Of a stretch of 51,203 nt of DNA, positions 39,851-48,238 are shown piece after piece; position 1 is the stretch's first letter; the number at the start of each line of letters is the position of its first letter. Source of the DNA: Catenovulum agarivorans YM01 (GTDB lineage Bacteria; Pseudomonadota; Gammaproteobacteria; Enterobacterales; Alteromonadaceae); contig NZ_JH767525.1 of the NCBI RefSeq assembly GCF_000281085.1, forward strand, positions 263,867 to 315,069. The letters are read 5' to 3'. The notes under the pieces are model-generated. The model was not told the DNA's origin. It worked only from the letters and a program-made list of their open reading frames with translations, and did no database searches. The position numbers and the translations under genes were made by a program.

Positions 39851-41689
39851 AGCCGAACCAATACAGACCACTCCAGACGCATTAAACCTAATGAAATCAA
39901 AGGTTTAACGCTCAATCAAATTTCTCGCGAAATAGGCTCTAGTAGGCTCAAAAGGGCTGCTTTATACCCATTTTTTGACAAAAATGACAATATTTTACGA
40001 AAAAATTCAGACGAGTTTATCCCTCTTGAAGACCGTATATTCCATGCAGTTTTCCATGATCTTCACCCTGCTTATACCGACACAATTAACGAAAAATTCC
40101 ACAAAATACGCACCATTCATGGCTATCGTGAAGCAAACCAATTTTTAAACGACATTGATAGATTACTCAGACAGAACGATTTAAACCTTTCAGACAGCCT
40201 TGAAGAATTAAAAAAATTAGCAAGAGAAAAAGCAAATGCCCTAGCAACCGTGCCTGACGAAGCGAAAGCGAGCAGTCTGGCGAGCGTTGCTGAGGAAGCA
40301 CGGTGCTATGGCATTAAACACTTGCCCAAAGAAAATGATTACCAAGCGCAACTAAAAGCTTTTACTTGCGAAAAGTGGTGGTTCAGAAACTTTAAAAGAT
40401 TACAGAAACAAGCCTTAGAGCAACTGGCTCGTAACCTTGAGCTAGTGCATAAACATAGATCAGCCTACTCGAGTAACCTAACGTTAGAAAATAGGCTAAA
40501 AGAAAAAGCACTGTCACGACTGTTTTTAGAGTCAACATTTGTCACAAATGAGATTGGCCAAGAATTTTCACTAGCTGAGCTATCTGATAAAAACATTTCT
40601 AACCCTGCGATTAGACGCGCGGAGTTAATGGTTAGAGTGAAGGGCTTTGAACAACTAGCAGAATACAACAATCATGTAGGTTTGTTTGTAACAATTACAG
40701 CACCATCAAGATTTCACCAAATTACCGCGAATGGTAAACCTAACGCAAAATACAATGGCTCAACCCCTGCCGATGTTCAGGAGTTTTTAAACAACGACTG
40801 GATTAAAATTCGCTCTGCTTACAATAAAAAAGAGATTCACCCATACGGCTTTCGAGTTGCTGAACCTCACCATGATGCAACCCCACACTGGCATATGTTG
40901 TTATTTGTTCATCCAGAGGAAGTGCAACAATTAGTAGACATTTTTAAGCACTACGCTCTCAAAGACGCAGATACAACCAACGCAAATTTAAAACACAGAC
41001 TAAAAGTCGTTCATATAGATAAAAACAGAGGTAGTGCTGCTGGCTACATTGCTAAATACATAGCTAAAAATATTGATGGTTTCGGAATAGATGAAGATTT
41101 AGAAGGGAACGATGCAAAAGTAGCTGCGCAAAAAATTGAAGCTTGGGCCAGCACGTGGAACATTAGACAGTTTCAGCAAATTGGTGGGGCACCTGTTACC
41201 GTTTGGCGTGAACTAAGAAAACTTAAAAATACTCAAGATGACGAATTGCTCGAAAGTGCGCGGCAAGCTGCCGATGCAAGTGATTGGGCTGCATATAACT
41301 TATTAATGGGTGGCGCTAACCTTCCCCGCTCAGCTAGACCAATCCAACCTTATTACGAAGAAATTGAAAATGGTCTAGTTTACGACCTTGATACGGCTGA
41401 AGTTGTCCAGCTACCGAAACAGACGAAGAAACTAAAAGGATTAATCTGCAATGGTGAAATCATCACTAGCCGCATACACGAATGGAAATTATCAGGGTCG
41501 TTAAATTCAACTTCTTCGCGTAGCGAACAATTTGAATTTATCGAGCAGTGCGACCTTGAATACGACATAGAAGCTCAATTTCAAAACCATCTTGCCCGCG
41601 CACGTAAGTGCGAAGAAGCCTATCTAGCCTATGAACATATGCTTTTCAGCGAAGGAGGAGGGGCGCGCTCTTGCGCCCCGCCCGACTGA
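39851..41689 (+). CDS. gpA-like HUH replication endonuclease, start codon lost by integration
   Basis: Rolling-circle initiator that nicks its origin. The HUH box is PHWHMLLF (near 40885) and the catalytic motif GYIAKYIAKN (near 41042) has two tyrosines three residues apart, as in phage P2 gpA; GLFVTITAPSRFHQ is also family-typical. The first possible start in this copy is GTG at 40250, without a ribosome site, yet the frame is open and protein-like for about 134 codons before it (for example LTLNQISREIGSSRLKRAAL), running into ssrA with no ATG, GTG or TTG. In the circular form the frame joins the ATG at 48239 in phase, giving about 628 residues. So this is the decapitated, integrated state of an otherwise intact gene. 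Confidence 0.9.
   Translation, partial: SRTNTDHSRRIKPNEIKGLTLNQISREIGSSRLKRAALYPFFDKNDNILRKNSDEFIPLEDRIFHAVFHDLHPAYTDTINEKFHKIRTIHGYREANQFLNDIDRLLRQNDLNLSDSLEELKKLAREKANALATVPDEAKASSLASVAEEARCYGIKHLPKENDYQAQLKAFTCEKWWFRNFKRLQKQALEQLARNLELVHKHRSAYSSNLTLENRLKEKALSRLFLESTFVTNEIGQEFSLAELSDKNISNPAIRRAELMVRVKGFEQLAEYNNHVGLFVTITAPSRFHQITANGKPNAKYNGSTPADVQEFLNNDWIKIRSAYNKKEIHPYGFRVAEPHHDATPHWHMLLFVHPEEVQQLVDIFKHYALKDADTTNANLKHRLKVVHIDKNRGSAAGYIAKYIAKNIDGFGIDEDLEGNDAKVAAQKIEAWASTWNIRQFQQIGGAPVTVWRELRKLKNTQDDELLESARQAADASDWAAYNLLMGGANLPRSARPIQPYYEEIENGLVYDLDTAEVVQLPKQTKKLKGLICNGEIITSRIHEWKLSGSLNSTSSRSEQFEFIEQCDLEYDIEAQFQNHLARARKCEEAYLAYEHMLFSEGGGARSCAPPD
41660..41679 (+). other. GC-rich hairpin at the 3' end of the replication gene
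   Basis: GGGGCGC and GCGCCCC with a six-base loop, inside the last codons, in an otherwise AT-rich element. Followed by GACTGAGCGTCTTGGACTTG. P2-type gpA proteins nick within or near their own gene, so this is a candidate double-strand origin; it could instead be a terminator, but no T tract follows. Confidence 0.4.
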
Positions 41690-41753
41690 GCGTCTTGGAC
41701 TTGTGTAAATAACTGTACCGACCTTTTAAAAACTAAATTGAGAGATACAAAAA

Positions 41754-42140
41754 ATGCCTGTAAGCAGAAATAACCGAAGAAAAAAATCTAAAAAATCGAC
41801 CAAACCAATAGCCCAAAAACCAACTAGGTCAGAAGCTTTTTTTGATGATGAAGTCGAAATTGCGCCTAACGTATTTGCATTTGGTGATTTTCCTGATTTA
41901 GAAATGCTTCAACAGCTTTCCACTTTCACAAACCAAGAAGCTTATGAACTACTCAATAGCCATGCTGTATACGCTGAAAAAGAATACGACTACACCAATG
42001 AGGATATAGCCGTTGTGGTTGGAATGCTTGTACTAAATGATGAAACCGAAGTTATTGTGAAAACGCCAAACGATGGCTTACTTCAAGTACGTAAATCTAC
42101 GTTTTATAAAAACTTCGCTTTGATAGATATGGATTTCTAA
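41754..42140 (+). CDS. Unknown acidic protein with basic N-terminus
   Basis: 128 residues. Residues 1-25 are strongly basic (NNRRKKSKKSTKP) and the rest acidic, with EVEIAPNVFAFGDFPDLEML and a C-terminal beta-like segment DIAVVVGMLVLNDETEVIVK. GAGAG lies shortly before the ATG. No family recognised. It follows the replication gene by 64 bp and converges with the membrane-protein gene (stop codons overlap by 4 bases). A replication partner or single-strand-binding role is possible but not shown. Confidence 0.65.
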   Translation: MPVSRNNRRKKSKKSTKPIAQKPTRSEAFFDDEVEIAPNVFAFGDFPDLEMLQQLSTFTNQEAYELLNSHAVYAEKEYDYTNEDIAVVVGMLVLNDETEVIVKTPNDGLLQVRKSTFYKNFALIDMDF

Positions 42141-43303
42141 TCCGCTTTTTCGCTCTTTGACAATTTGTGAACTCGATAATAGCCGTTACTTCGTAGCGGC
42201 ACGCCTTTTTTAGTTACGTGGTCAAAACTAAATATATGCTCATTGCCAGCTTCGTAACATTGGCCTATCAAACGATTTTTAAACTCTCCTTTACCTTTTA
42301 CAACATCAACCTCTGCACCACAGATAGGACATTCAGCTTGGTAAACCCTCAATTCAATTTTTCGTGATTTACTTTTGAGATCTTCAATAGGCACAGACAC
42401 TAATTGCGCACATCGAACCGACAACGGCAAAAGCCAAATAGGCGCTTCCGCTACACGTGAATTTGTTAAGCTAAAATAGGCACTAAAAGGTAAAAACACG
42501 ACAAAATTAACTATGAATACCAGAGTCCCAAAAAAGCCAAGAGCGAAATCTTTTAAGTGCACAAAAGCAACAAATGCAAAATATGCTTCTAGTAATAAAA
42601 ATATGGGAATTGACACGTACAACCAGCGCCGCCAGCCCGTTAACTCAATTTTCGAAAGCCAACTGGCGTACCAGCGTAAATTGGGCATTTCAACTAATCG
42701 ATACTCAATTAAGTCAACACTACTGCCCAGCCTAACGTTTACTTCTGGTGATTTATTGTCAATCAGTGGTTCAAGACGAAAGTAGTACTTGGTTTTGTTA
42801 CCTGCCCCACCACCTTTTATAGAGGCAATATTTAGTTTAAAAGAACAGCCATTTTCCAACAGATATTTAGTATAGTCTTCACTCAGCTTTTCTATAGTAC
42901 CTCGAAATGTATCGTCATATCTTTTGATTATTCTTTTTGCATCAACGACTTCCGTCGGAAGGCTCTTATATTTCGCTACATGAAAAAATTCCCATAGTTC
43001 ATCATAAGTAAACCGCACTTTCGCTTGAGGTTGGTGTTTATTACGTAAAGAGTTTAGAGTTTCAGCACCGAAAGCCCTTATATATGTCAACCAATCTGAG
43101 GTTTCACTTCTATTTGCTTCAAGAAAGTTAACTGTATGATTTAAAATAGATTCAAAAACCTCAATATCATATTGAACACTAGTCATATATATACTTAAAG
43201 GGTTTCCGAACCCTTTTCTCCCTCTTTTTCTGGCATGACCTACAGCACCATAAAGCCCAACGAAAACAAGTAAAGCTAATAGGAGCTTACAAATGGAAAG
43301 CAA
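42137..43303 (-). CDS. Unknown membrane protein with C-terminal zinc-ribbon-like motif
   Basis: Up to 388 residues from a TTG at 43303, with an N-terminal hydrophobic helix (KLLLALLVFVGLYGAVG) followed by basic residues; the alternative ATG at 43186 drops this helix. Neither start has a strong ribosome site. About 180 soluble residues follow, then two membrane helices (YVSIPIFLLLEAYFAFVAFV and LGFFGTLVFIVNFVVFLPF), then a cytoplasmic tail with AECPICGAEVDV and a later cysteine (GQCYEAGNEH). It is the only minus-strand gene in the element, which suggests separately acquired cargo. Function unknown; membrane-anchored defence effector is one idea. Confidence 0.7.
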   Translation of the reverse strand: MLSICKLLLALLVFVGLYGAVGHARKRGRKGFGNPLSIYMTSVQYDIEVFESILNHTVNFLEANRSETSDWLTYIRAFGAETLNSLRNKHQPQAKVRFTYDELWEFFHVAKYKSLPTEVVDAKRIIKRYDDTFRGTIEKLSEDYTKYLLENGCSFKLNIASIKGGGAGNKTKYYFRLEPLIDNKSPEVNVRLGSSVDLIEYRLVEMPNLRWYASWLSKIELTGWRRWLYVSIPIFLLLEAYFAFVAFVHLKDFALGFFGTLVFIVNFVVFLPFSAYFSLTNSRVAEAPIWLLPLSVRCAQLVSVPIEDLKSKSRKIELRVYQAECPICGAEVDVVKGKGEFKNRLIGQCYEAGNEHIFSFDHVTKKGVPLRSNGYYRVHKLSKSEKAD

Positions 43304-43481
43304 ATATATGTCAGTTAAATCATTCGCACAACTCGGTATTTATACCGAGCAAGCAATTCGCTCAAAGATTAAAAAAGGCCAATGGGTATTAAATCAGCAT
43401 TACATCAAAGCGCCAGACGGCCGCATCTTATTAATTTTCGAACAAATCACCAGTTGGATTGAATCAGGTTGCAAACACTAA
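43293..43481 (+). CDS. Excisionase-like DNA-binding protein
   Basis: 62 residues: MSVKSFAQLGIYTEQAIRSK, then KKGQWVLNQHYIKAPDGRIL. This is the winged-helix pattern of excisionases paired with DUF3596-type integrases. AGGAG lies 7 bases before the ATG at 43293, which settles the start. It ends 9 bp before the integrase gene. It would direct the integrase towards excision, the event that would also rebuild the replication gene. Confidence 0.85.
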   Translation: MESKYMSVKSFAQLGIYTEQAIRSKIKKGQWVLNQHYIKAPDGRILLIFEQITSWIESGCKH

Positions 43482-43490
43482 GGGGTTACT

Positions 43491-44588
43491 ATGAATAATT
43501 TACCAAAACTTACAGGCATTAAAGCAAACAAAAGCAGCATAGCTATCGAGTTCACTTATAACAATATTCGTTGCCGAGAAACCATAAAATGCAAACCAAC
43601 GAAAACTATAATGCAAGAACTCGCAAGAAAACGAGAAGCGATAATTTATGAGATTAGTTTAGGAAAATTTGATTATGCAGCACACTTTCCAAACAGCAAA
43701 AAAGCTAAGTCGCTGACCATAAATCAGGCGAACCATTTGACCGTTGAAGAATTACTATCAAGTTGGTTTGCGCGTAAACGTAAATATTGTGCCTTTAGTA
43801 CAATTCGAGGTTATAAAACGATTGTTTACTCAAACATATTGCCAAAGTTAGGTAAGTTGAAACTATCGGAGATAAAGCCAAGCTTAATCAAAGATTGGGT
43901 TGCTGAACTACAACAAACTTTGTCGCCAAAGCGAATAAACAACATACTTACGCCATTAAAAGACGCTTTTAGACAAGCATACGAAGATGAAATTATCGAT
44001 ACAGATCCAATGGCTAGGGTTAAAAATCTGAAACTCAGCAAAGCCGATATCAACCCGTTTACTTTAGGTGAAATAGACCAACTCCTAAAGAACATTTCAT
44101 CCCAAGCAGACCGAAATATGATTGAGTTTGCATTTTTTACAGGATTACGTACTTCTGAATACATGGCCTTAACATGGGATGACGTCAATTTAAATGATAG
44201 AACAGTCGCGGTTAACAAAGCATTTGTTTATAAAAAACTAAAAACCACCAAAACCAAAGCAGGCATTAGAACCATTGAATTGTGTGACCGAGCTTATAAT
44301 ATTTTACGTGAGCAAAAAGCCCTTAACTTGGGCGTTAAAAATTTAGTATTCCCCGATATGCTTAACAACGACTATTGGTATGACACATCAGCTATAAGAA
44401 AACGAATCTGGATACCTGCTATTAAGCAAGCAAATTTAACATACCGAAATCCATATCAAACACGCCATACTTTTGCTTCTCAAATGTTATCCCAAGGCAA
44501 AAATCCACTATGGGTTGCCCAACAAATGGGTCATGAAGATTGGGGAATGATTATAAAAACTTACGGTAAATGGATTAAAAACGACTAG
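43491..44588 (+). CDS. Tyrosine integrase with DUF3596-type N-terminus
   Basis: 365 residues. N-terminal arm-binding domain (GIKANKSSIAIEFTYNNIRC), core-binding domain around 75-170, catalytic arginine in FFTGLRTSEYMALTWDDV, the R-H box YQTRHTFASQML, the second H in AQQMGHEDW, and the tyrosine in MIIKTYGKWI. It is of a different family from the P4-type integrase at 6754 and from the relic at 48457. It recombines the 27-bp ssrA sites. Confidence 0.95.
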   Translation: MNNLPKLTGIKANKSSIAIEFTYNNIRCRETIKCKPTKTIMQELARKREAIIYEISLGKFDYAAHFPNSKKAKSLTINQANHLTVEELLSSWFARKRKYCAFSTIRGYKTIVYSNILPKLGKLKLSEIKPSLIKDWVAELQQTLSPKRINNILTPLKDAFRQAYEDEIIDTDPMARVKNLKLSKADINPFTLGEIDQLLKNISSQADRNMIEFAFFTGLRTSEYMALTWDDVNLNDRTVAVNKAFVYKKLKTTKTKAGIRTIELCDRAYNILREQKALNLGVKNLVFPDMLNNDYWYDTSAIRKRIWIPAIKQANLTYRNPYQTRHTFASQMLSQGKNPLWVAQQMGHEDWGMIIKTYGKWIKND

Positions 44589-44661
44589 GCCACAAGTTTA
44601 ATATAACCCGTTAATCTAACAGAGCGACTAAGAATCAAACAAAAAGCTTTACTCAAAACAT

Positions 44662-44709
44662 AATAAGCCTAAAATAAGTACACAAATAGATACTTATTTT
44701 AGGTTTATT
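44662..44709. promoter_or_regulatory. 19-bp inverted repeat before the RelB/RelE-like pair
   Basis: Arms at 44662-44680 and 44691-44709 match with one mismatch (centre of each arm CCTAAAATAAGTA), 10 bp apart, and end 4 bp before the antitoxin ATG. A typical operator for autoregulation by the antitoxin-toxin complex. Confidence 0.75.
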
Positions 44710-44712
44710 ACT

Positions 44713-44964
44713 ATGAGACAAGTTTTAGCAGATTGCTCAGCCAGCATTTCGGAATTGAAAAAAAGTCCAACAGCTTTATTAAACGAGGCTGCTGGTTCTC
44801 CGATTGCGATATTGAACCATAATAAACCAGCTGCTTATCTAATCCCCGCGGATACCTACGAATGGATGATGGAAATGCTTGATGATATTGAATTGACTAA
44901 ATTAGTTAAAGAGCGTCTAAAAGATAAGTCGCAAGCGATAGAAGTATCACTGGATGACTTATAA
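44713..44964 (+). CDS. Phd/YefM-type antitoxin
   Basis: 83 residues. The DNA-binding N-terminus reads CSASISELKKSPTALLNEAA then SPIAILNHNKPAAYLIPADT, the Phd/YefM/StbD pattern; the C-terminus (KLVKERLKDKSQAIEVSLDDL) should wrap the toxin. It overlaps the toxin gene by 11 bases. It neutralises the toxin and represses the operon through the inverted repeat just upstream. Confidence 0.9.
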   Translation: MRQVLADCSASISELKKSPTALLNEAAGSPIAILNHNKPAAYLIPADTYEWMMEMLDDIELTKLVKERLKDKSQAIEVSLDDL

Positions 44965-45238
44965 GTTAAAATTTTTGCCAGTGGCGTTGAAAGAATGGAA
45001 AAAACTTGCGCCACCAATTCAAAACCAGTTTAAAAAGAAACTAGCGGAGCGAATAGAAAACCCTAATATACCATCGGCAAAGCTCAGTGGTTTTGATTCT
45101 GTTTATAAAATTAAGCTCCGTACCGCTGGCTATCGCCTTGTTTATGAAGTCAACAACAGTGAGATTACTGTATTGGTTTTAGGCGTAGGGAAGCGAGACA
45201 AAGGCAAGATTTATCAAGACATCAAAAATAGATTATAG
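44954..45238 (+). CDS. RelE/StbE-type toxin
   Basis: 94 residues with the full RelE fold: FLPVALKEWKKLAPPIQNQF, then LSGFDSVYKIKLRTAGYRLVY and VLGVGKRDKGKIYQDIKNRL. The basic and aromatic active-site residues of the family (K/R at the R-YRLVY segment, C-terminal Y) are present. Likely a ribosome-dependent mRNA endonuclease that stabilises the element in the host. Confidence 0.92.
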   Translation: MTYKLKFLPVALKEWKKLAPPIQNQFKKKLAERIENPNIPSAKLSGFDSVYKIKLRTAGYRLVYEVNNSEITVLVLGVGKRDKGKIYQDIKNRL

Positions 45239-45382
45239 ATAACTAAAGATGGAATAATTAAAGCCAATACCTCATTTGGTTAACGTGCAATTCCTATCAA
45301 TATCATAGTATTCATTCTTACAAGTTAGAATAATTTAATTAGTTACAAAAAATGTAATTAATTAAATATTCAATTACTAGAT

Positions 45383-45411
45383 TTGACTTGTGCATTTTTT
45401 GATCGTATAAT
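45383..45411 (+). promoter_or_regulatory. Sigma-70 promoter of the HigB-like operon
   Basis: TTGACT at 45383-45388 and TATAAT at 45406-45411 with a 17-base spacer, a near-consensus promoter. The transcript would start about 15 bases before the TTG start codon. Confidence 0.82.
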
Positions 45412-45432
45412 ATAAAAAGATGGGGGATATTT

Positions 45433-45684
45433 TTGAAGATCAATAATCGTGACAAAATAGCAAAAGGCATTGAGCAAGTTGCAGAGATAAGGTCACAGCT
45501 AGTGGTTTGGGAAAAGCTAGTTGCAGGTTCAGACTGGAAAAGTGAATCTGATATTTTCAGGAGTTTCCCTAAAACGCGTGTAAGCAATGGCGAATTTCAA
45601 TTAGAAATTGCACACGAGTTTTCTATAAGGTTTTTAGTATTTTTCGAGATAGGTTTAGTCGTTTTAACCTTTGTTGGAAACTAG
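45433..45684 (+). CDS. HigB-like toxin, C-terminally shortened
   Basis: 83 residues from a TTG preceded by GGGGG at a spacing of six. The pattern AEIRSQLVVWEKLVAGSDW, then KSESDIFRSFPKTRVSNGEF and SIRFLVFFEIGLVVLTFVGN, follows HigB of the HigB-HigA type. Family members normally go on with a His-x-Glu-Tyr tail that is important for RNase activity. Here the frame stops right after FVGN; the following codons are TAG GAG TAA. The toxin may be inactive or altered. It lies 9 bp before the HTH-metallopeptidase gene. Confidence 0.75.
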   Translation: MKINNRDKIAKGIEQVAEIRSQLVVWEKLVAGSDWKSESDIFRSFPKTRVSNGEFQLEIAHEFSIRFLVFFEIGLVVLTFVGN

Positions 45685-45693
45685 GAGTAAGTG

Positions 45694-46914
45694 ATGAATT
45701 ACAAGTTAAAGATAATTAAAACGGAAAGTGATTATACGTTGGCTCAAAGCCAGCTAACTCAATTCATCTCAGAATATGAAAATAAAAAACATAATAAAGA
45801 ATTTTTAGATGAGTTTGAATTATTGAGTTACTTAATTGATAAGTACGAAAAAAAGAAATTCGATTTTGGAAAAGTCGATTTTATAAGTGCAATAAAGTTT
45901 CAAATGGAACAGTTAGAGCTTACTAGAAAAGATTTAGAGCCAATACTAGGTGCTAGTAGTAGGGTTTCAGAAATCTTATCAGGCAAAAAGAGCCTAACTA
46001 AATCCATGATAAAGAGATTGCATGAGCACTTATTTATACCTTATGAGATATTAATGTCAGAACCAGCGTCGACGAGAGATAATTTAGCAATAGATGTGTC
46101 GACATACCCTTTAAAAGAAATGTTAAATCGAGGGATTTTTGAGGGCTATAAGACTGCAACAGCAACTTTTAAAAAGAATGCAGAAAAATTAATACATGAT
46201 TACCTTTCTGAATTCGGTCAGACACCAAAAGTGTTTTGTCGGAGCTCTGTAAATTCAACCCACATGCGCTCTGTTAAAGAAATGAATGAAATTAATTTAC
46301 AGGTTTGGAAATGTGAAGTTCTTAAAAAGGCAAAAAATAACAAGCTTGTAAAAACCTCATTCAACAAAAAGTGTTTGAGTTTAGATTTTATGAATGAAAT
46401 TTTAAAATTATCTAAGTTCAGAAATGGTCCTTTATTAGCTCAAGAAGAATTAGCAAGGAATGGTATTCATCTGATTTACGAACCTCATTTTAGCAAAACG
46501 TACTTGGATGGTGCGGCTATGAAAGGTTTAGATGAAAATCCTATTATTGGAATTACAGGTAGATATGACCGATTAGATAATTTTTGGTTTGTTCTTATGC
46601 ATGAATTAGCTCATGTTTGGAAGCACCTTGATGCAGATAGATCTGATATTTTTGATGATTTAGAGAGTGCAGAAAACGATGATATTGAAATAGAAGCTGA
46701 CTCACTTGCGCTTGATGCGCTAATGGACCAAGACGAGTGGAAAAATACAGTTTATCCAGAAATTGAAGACGCTGATGATTTAGCCCATTTTGCTAATCGA
46801 TATTCTGTAGACGCAAGTATTATCGCTGGGCGTTATAGAAAAGAGTCAGGGGACTACAGAAAATTTAATAGATGGATCGGCAGCAAGAGGGTAAGAATTT
46901 TATTCGAAAAGTAA
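45694..46914 (+). CDS. HigA-like HTH protein fused to an ImmA/IrrE metallopeptidase
   Basis: About 406 residues. The ATG at 45694 is chosen because AGGAG lies six bases upstream. The N-terminal 120 residues match HigA antitoxins (LEPILGASSRVSEILSGKKS is the helix-turn-helix). From about 230 it is an ImmA/IrrE-type peptidase domain with HELAHVWKH, the HExxH zinc site, and a distal acidic cluster (ENDDIEIEADSLALDALM). Such proteins serve as antitoxins or as repressors cleaved to relieve control. Here it could also regulate excision. Confidence 0.88.
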   Translation: MNYKLKIIKTESDYTLAQSQLTQFISEYENKKHNKEFLDEFELLSYLIDKYEKKKFDFGKVDFISAIKFQMEQLELTRKDLEPILGASSRVSEILSGKKSLTKSMIKRLHEHLFIPYEILMSEPASTRDNLAIDVSTYPLKEMLNRGIFEGYKTATATFKKNAEKLIHDYLSEFGQTPKVFCRSSVNSTHMRSVKEMNEINLQVWKCEVLKKAKNNKLVKTSFNKKCLSLDFMNEILKLSKFRNGPLLAQEELARNGIHLIYEPHFSKTYLDGAAMKGLDENPIIGITGRYDRLDNFWFVLMHELAHVWKHLDADRSDIFDDLESAENDDIEIEADSLALDALMDQDEWKNTVYPEIEDADDLAHFANRYSVDASIIAGRYRKESGDYRKFNRWIGSKRVRILFEK

Positions 46915-46927
46915 AAAATTTAGTTGG

Positions 46928-46981
46928 TTTCTAAGTATCAGTTGAGGTTGTACCACCAACCTCAACTGCAATACTTAGAAA
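46928..46981. other. Long imperfect hairpin in the element
   Basis: TTTCTAAGTAT and GTTGAGGTTG pair with CAACCTCAAC and ATACTTAGAAA, giving 21 base pairs interrupted by a small internal loop. It lies after the metallopeptidase gene. No T tract follows, so it is not a normal terminator. A single-strand origin or RNA structure is possible in a rolling-circle element. Downstream, to 47120, AGAGACCA (46994) and TGGTCTCT (47086) form a further wide inverted repeat; I see no gene there. Confidence 0.5.
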
Positions 46982-47120
46982 TGGTGAAATCCAGAGACCA
47001 CACCAAGAAAGTTAGATGTTTCTAATCTTCCGTGCTTTGCTTAGCGACGTAATATTAGTCAAATATTTACCTTTTTGCAACTACTTGGTCTCTAATTACA
47101 ACCTTATAAGGTGAATTACT

Positions 47121-47276
47121 ATGACTAAAGACTCTAAGAAGATAAACATACCGAAAGGTATGAAATTAATATTTCGTCCGTATAGAACTAACCCAAAGAC
47201 GAAAAAAACTGAATACGCTAGCCAGTACGGAATGAGAGCATTCCCGATGTTAGTACCAATTGAAGGGGCGAAGTAA
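47121..47276 (+). CDS. 51-residue unknown protein, coupled to next gene
   Basis: MTKDSKKINIPKGMKLIFRP, followed by a basic and aromatic stretch ending MLVPIEGAK. AAGGTG lies 8 bases before the ATG. The stop overlaps the next start (TAATG), a strong sign of translational coupling. Very basic in its first 35 residues, so it may bind nucleic acid or the partner. No family recognised. Confidence 0.7.
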   Translation: MTKDSKKINIPKGMKLIFRPYRTNPKTKKTEYASQYGMRAFPMLVPIEGAK

Positions 47277-48178
47277 TGAAATCAATACGAACCCTTAGCA
47301 AATTCAATAGACTAATTGGTGACCGAAAGAAAATCATCGTCGGTATTAAACTTGATTCCGATAAATTAGATATTCTAAAAAAATATGGATTTCCAGATGA
47401 AATTTCAGTTGGTCAAAGAATGCTCCCCAAAGCTCTTGGAGCTAAAACTAGATTTAATGCAATTGGAAAACTAGGTAAGCGTTTAAAAGACAAACCGAAG
47501 ATCCCCTACTTTGTCGACCGATATTGGGAATGGAAAGATTATCAAGGGAATGAATATAGTAAGGTTGTATCAATTCAAAGAATGAAGTACCAACGAGAAT
47601 CCATAGCTCCCACCTCTTTGGAAATCACAATCTCAAATATGGAACAACAGTTGATTGCTGTGACCGATTCACTCAATACGTCTGACCAATCCACGTTAAT
47701 ATCAGCGATAAACATTTTTTTAGAAATGTTCGGTGATGTAGAGCTTTTTGATCAGAATAAACTTCCAATTTTGTCTAACGTAAAAAAGCTAAATTGGGAG
47801 ATACTTCCCAAAGGCGAACTGCCTTGGAGGAATGATTTGGAAGTGCTGAAAAAGCTTAAGCGTAGTGCTAGTTCTAATAAGAGAAACATATGTGATTTCA
47901 GACTTAGCGAAATTGAGCAGCACAACCCTGAATCTGTTGCGATTGGTCGGGGTGGGTTTACTGGATACATAGTATATTGTTTCCCAAGAGCTGGCTTCCA
48001 CATTCTGGAAAGCTTATATTATAATAACGCGACTTACATTCTGGGTGGGAATTGGGAATTAATCTCTCAATTTACCAAAAAAGACATCTTAAATGAAAAT
48101 CTACATATTGATAGAATCATTCATGATGGCAAATGGAGTTCAAACGTGCATAAGCTATTTATAGATAAAGCAGCATAA
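47276..48178 (+). CDS. Unknown 300-residue protein, last gene before attR
   Basis: No recognised domain, no membrane segment. The first half is basic and beta-rich (RTLSKFNRLIGDRKKIIVGI); the middle is helical (TSLEITISNMEQQLIAVTDS); the end includes GRGGFTGYIVYCFPRAGFHI. It forms a two-gene unit with the 51-residue protein. Position at the far edge of a mobile element suggests cargo, such as defence, rather than replication. That is context only. Confidence 0.65.
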   Translation: MKSIRTLSKFNRLIGDRKKIIVGIKLDSDKLDILKKYGFPDEISVGQRMLPKALGAKTRFNAIGKLGKRLKDKPKIPYFVDRYWEWKDYQGNEYSKVVSIQRMKYQRESIAPTSLEITISNMEQQLIAVTDSLNTSDQSTLISAINIFLEMFGDVELFDQNKLPILSNVKKLNWEILPKGELPWRNDLEVLKKLKRSASSNKRNICDFRLSEIEQHNPESVAIGRGGFTGYIVYCFPRAGFHILESLYYNNATYILGGNWELISQFTKKDILNENLHIDRIIHDGKWSSNVHKLFIDKAA

Positions 48179-48185
48179 CCAGTAC

Positions 48186-48216
48186 AAAATAGGCTTGATG
48201 GATCGAGCCTATTTTT
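48186..48216. terminator. Terminator at the right end of the element
   Basis: AAAATAGGCT and AGCCTATTTT form a perfect 10-bp stem with an 11-base loop, bidirectional, just after the 300-residue gene. It ends 22 bp before the ATG that would start the replication gene in the circular form, and so insulates that start from upstream transcription. Confidence 0.85.
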
Positions 48217-48238
48217 AACAAAAATCGGTTAAGTATTT

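Noticed and set aside
40250-41689. Replication protein starting at GTG 40250
   Set aside because: No ribosome site, and over 130 codons of protein-like open frame lie upstream in the same frame.
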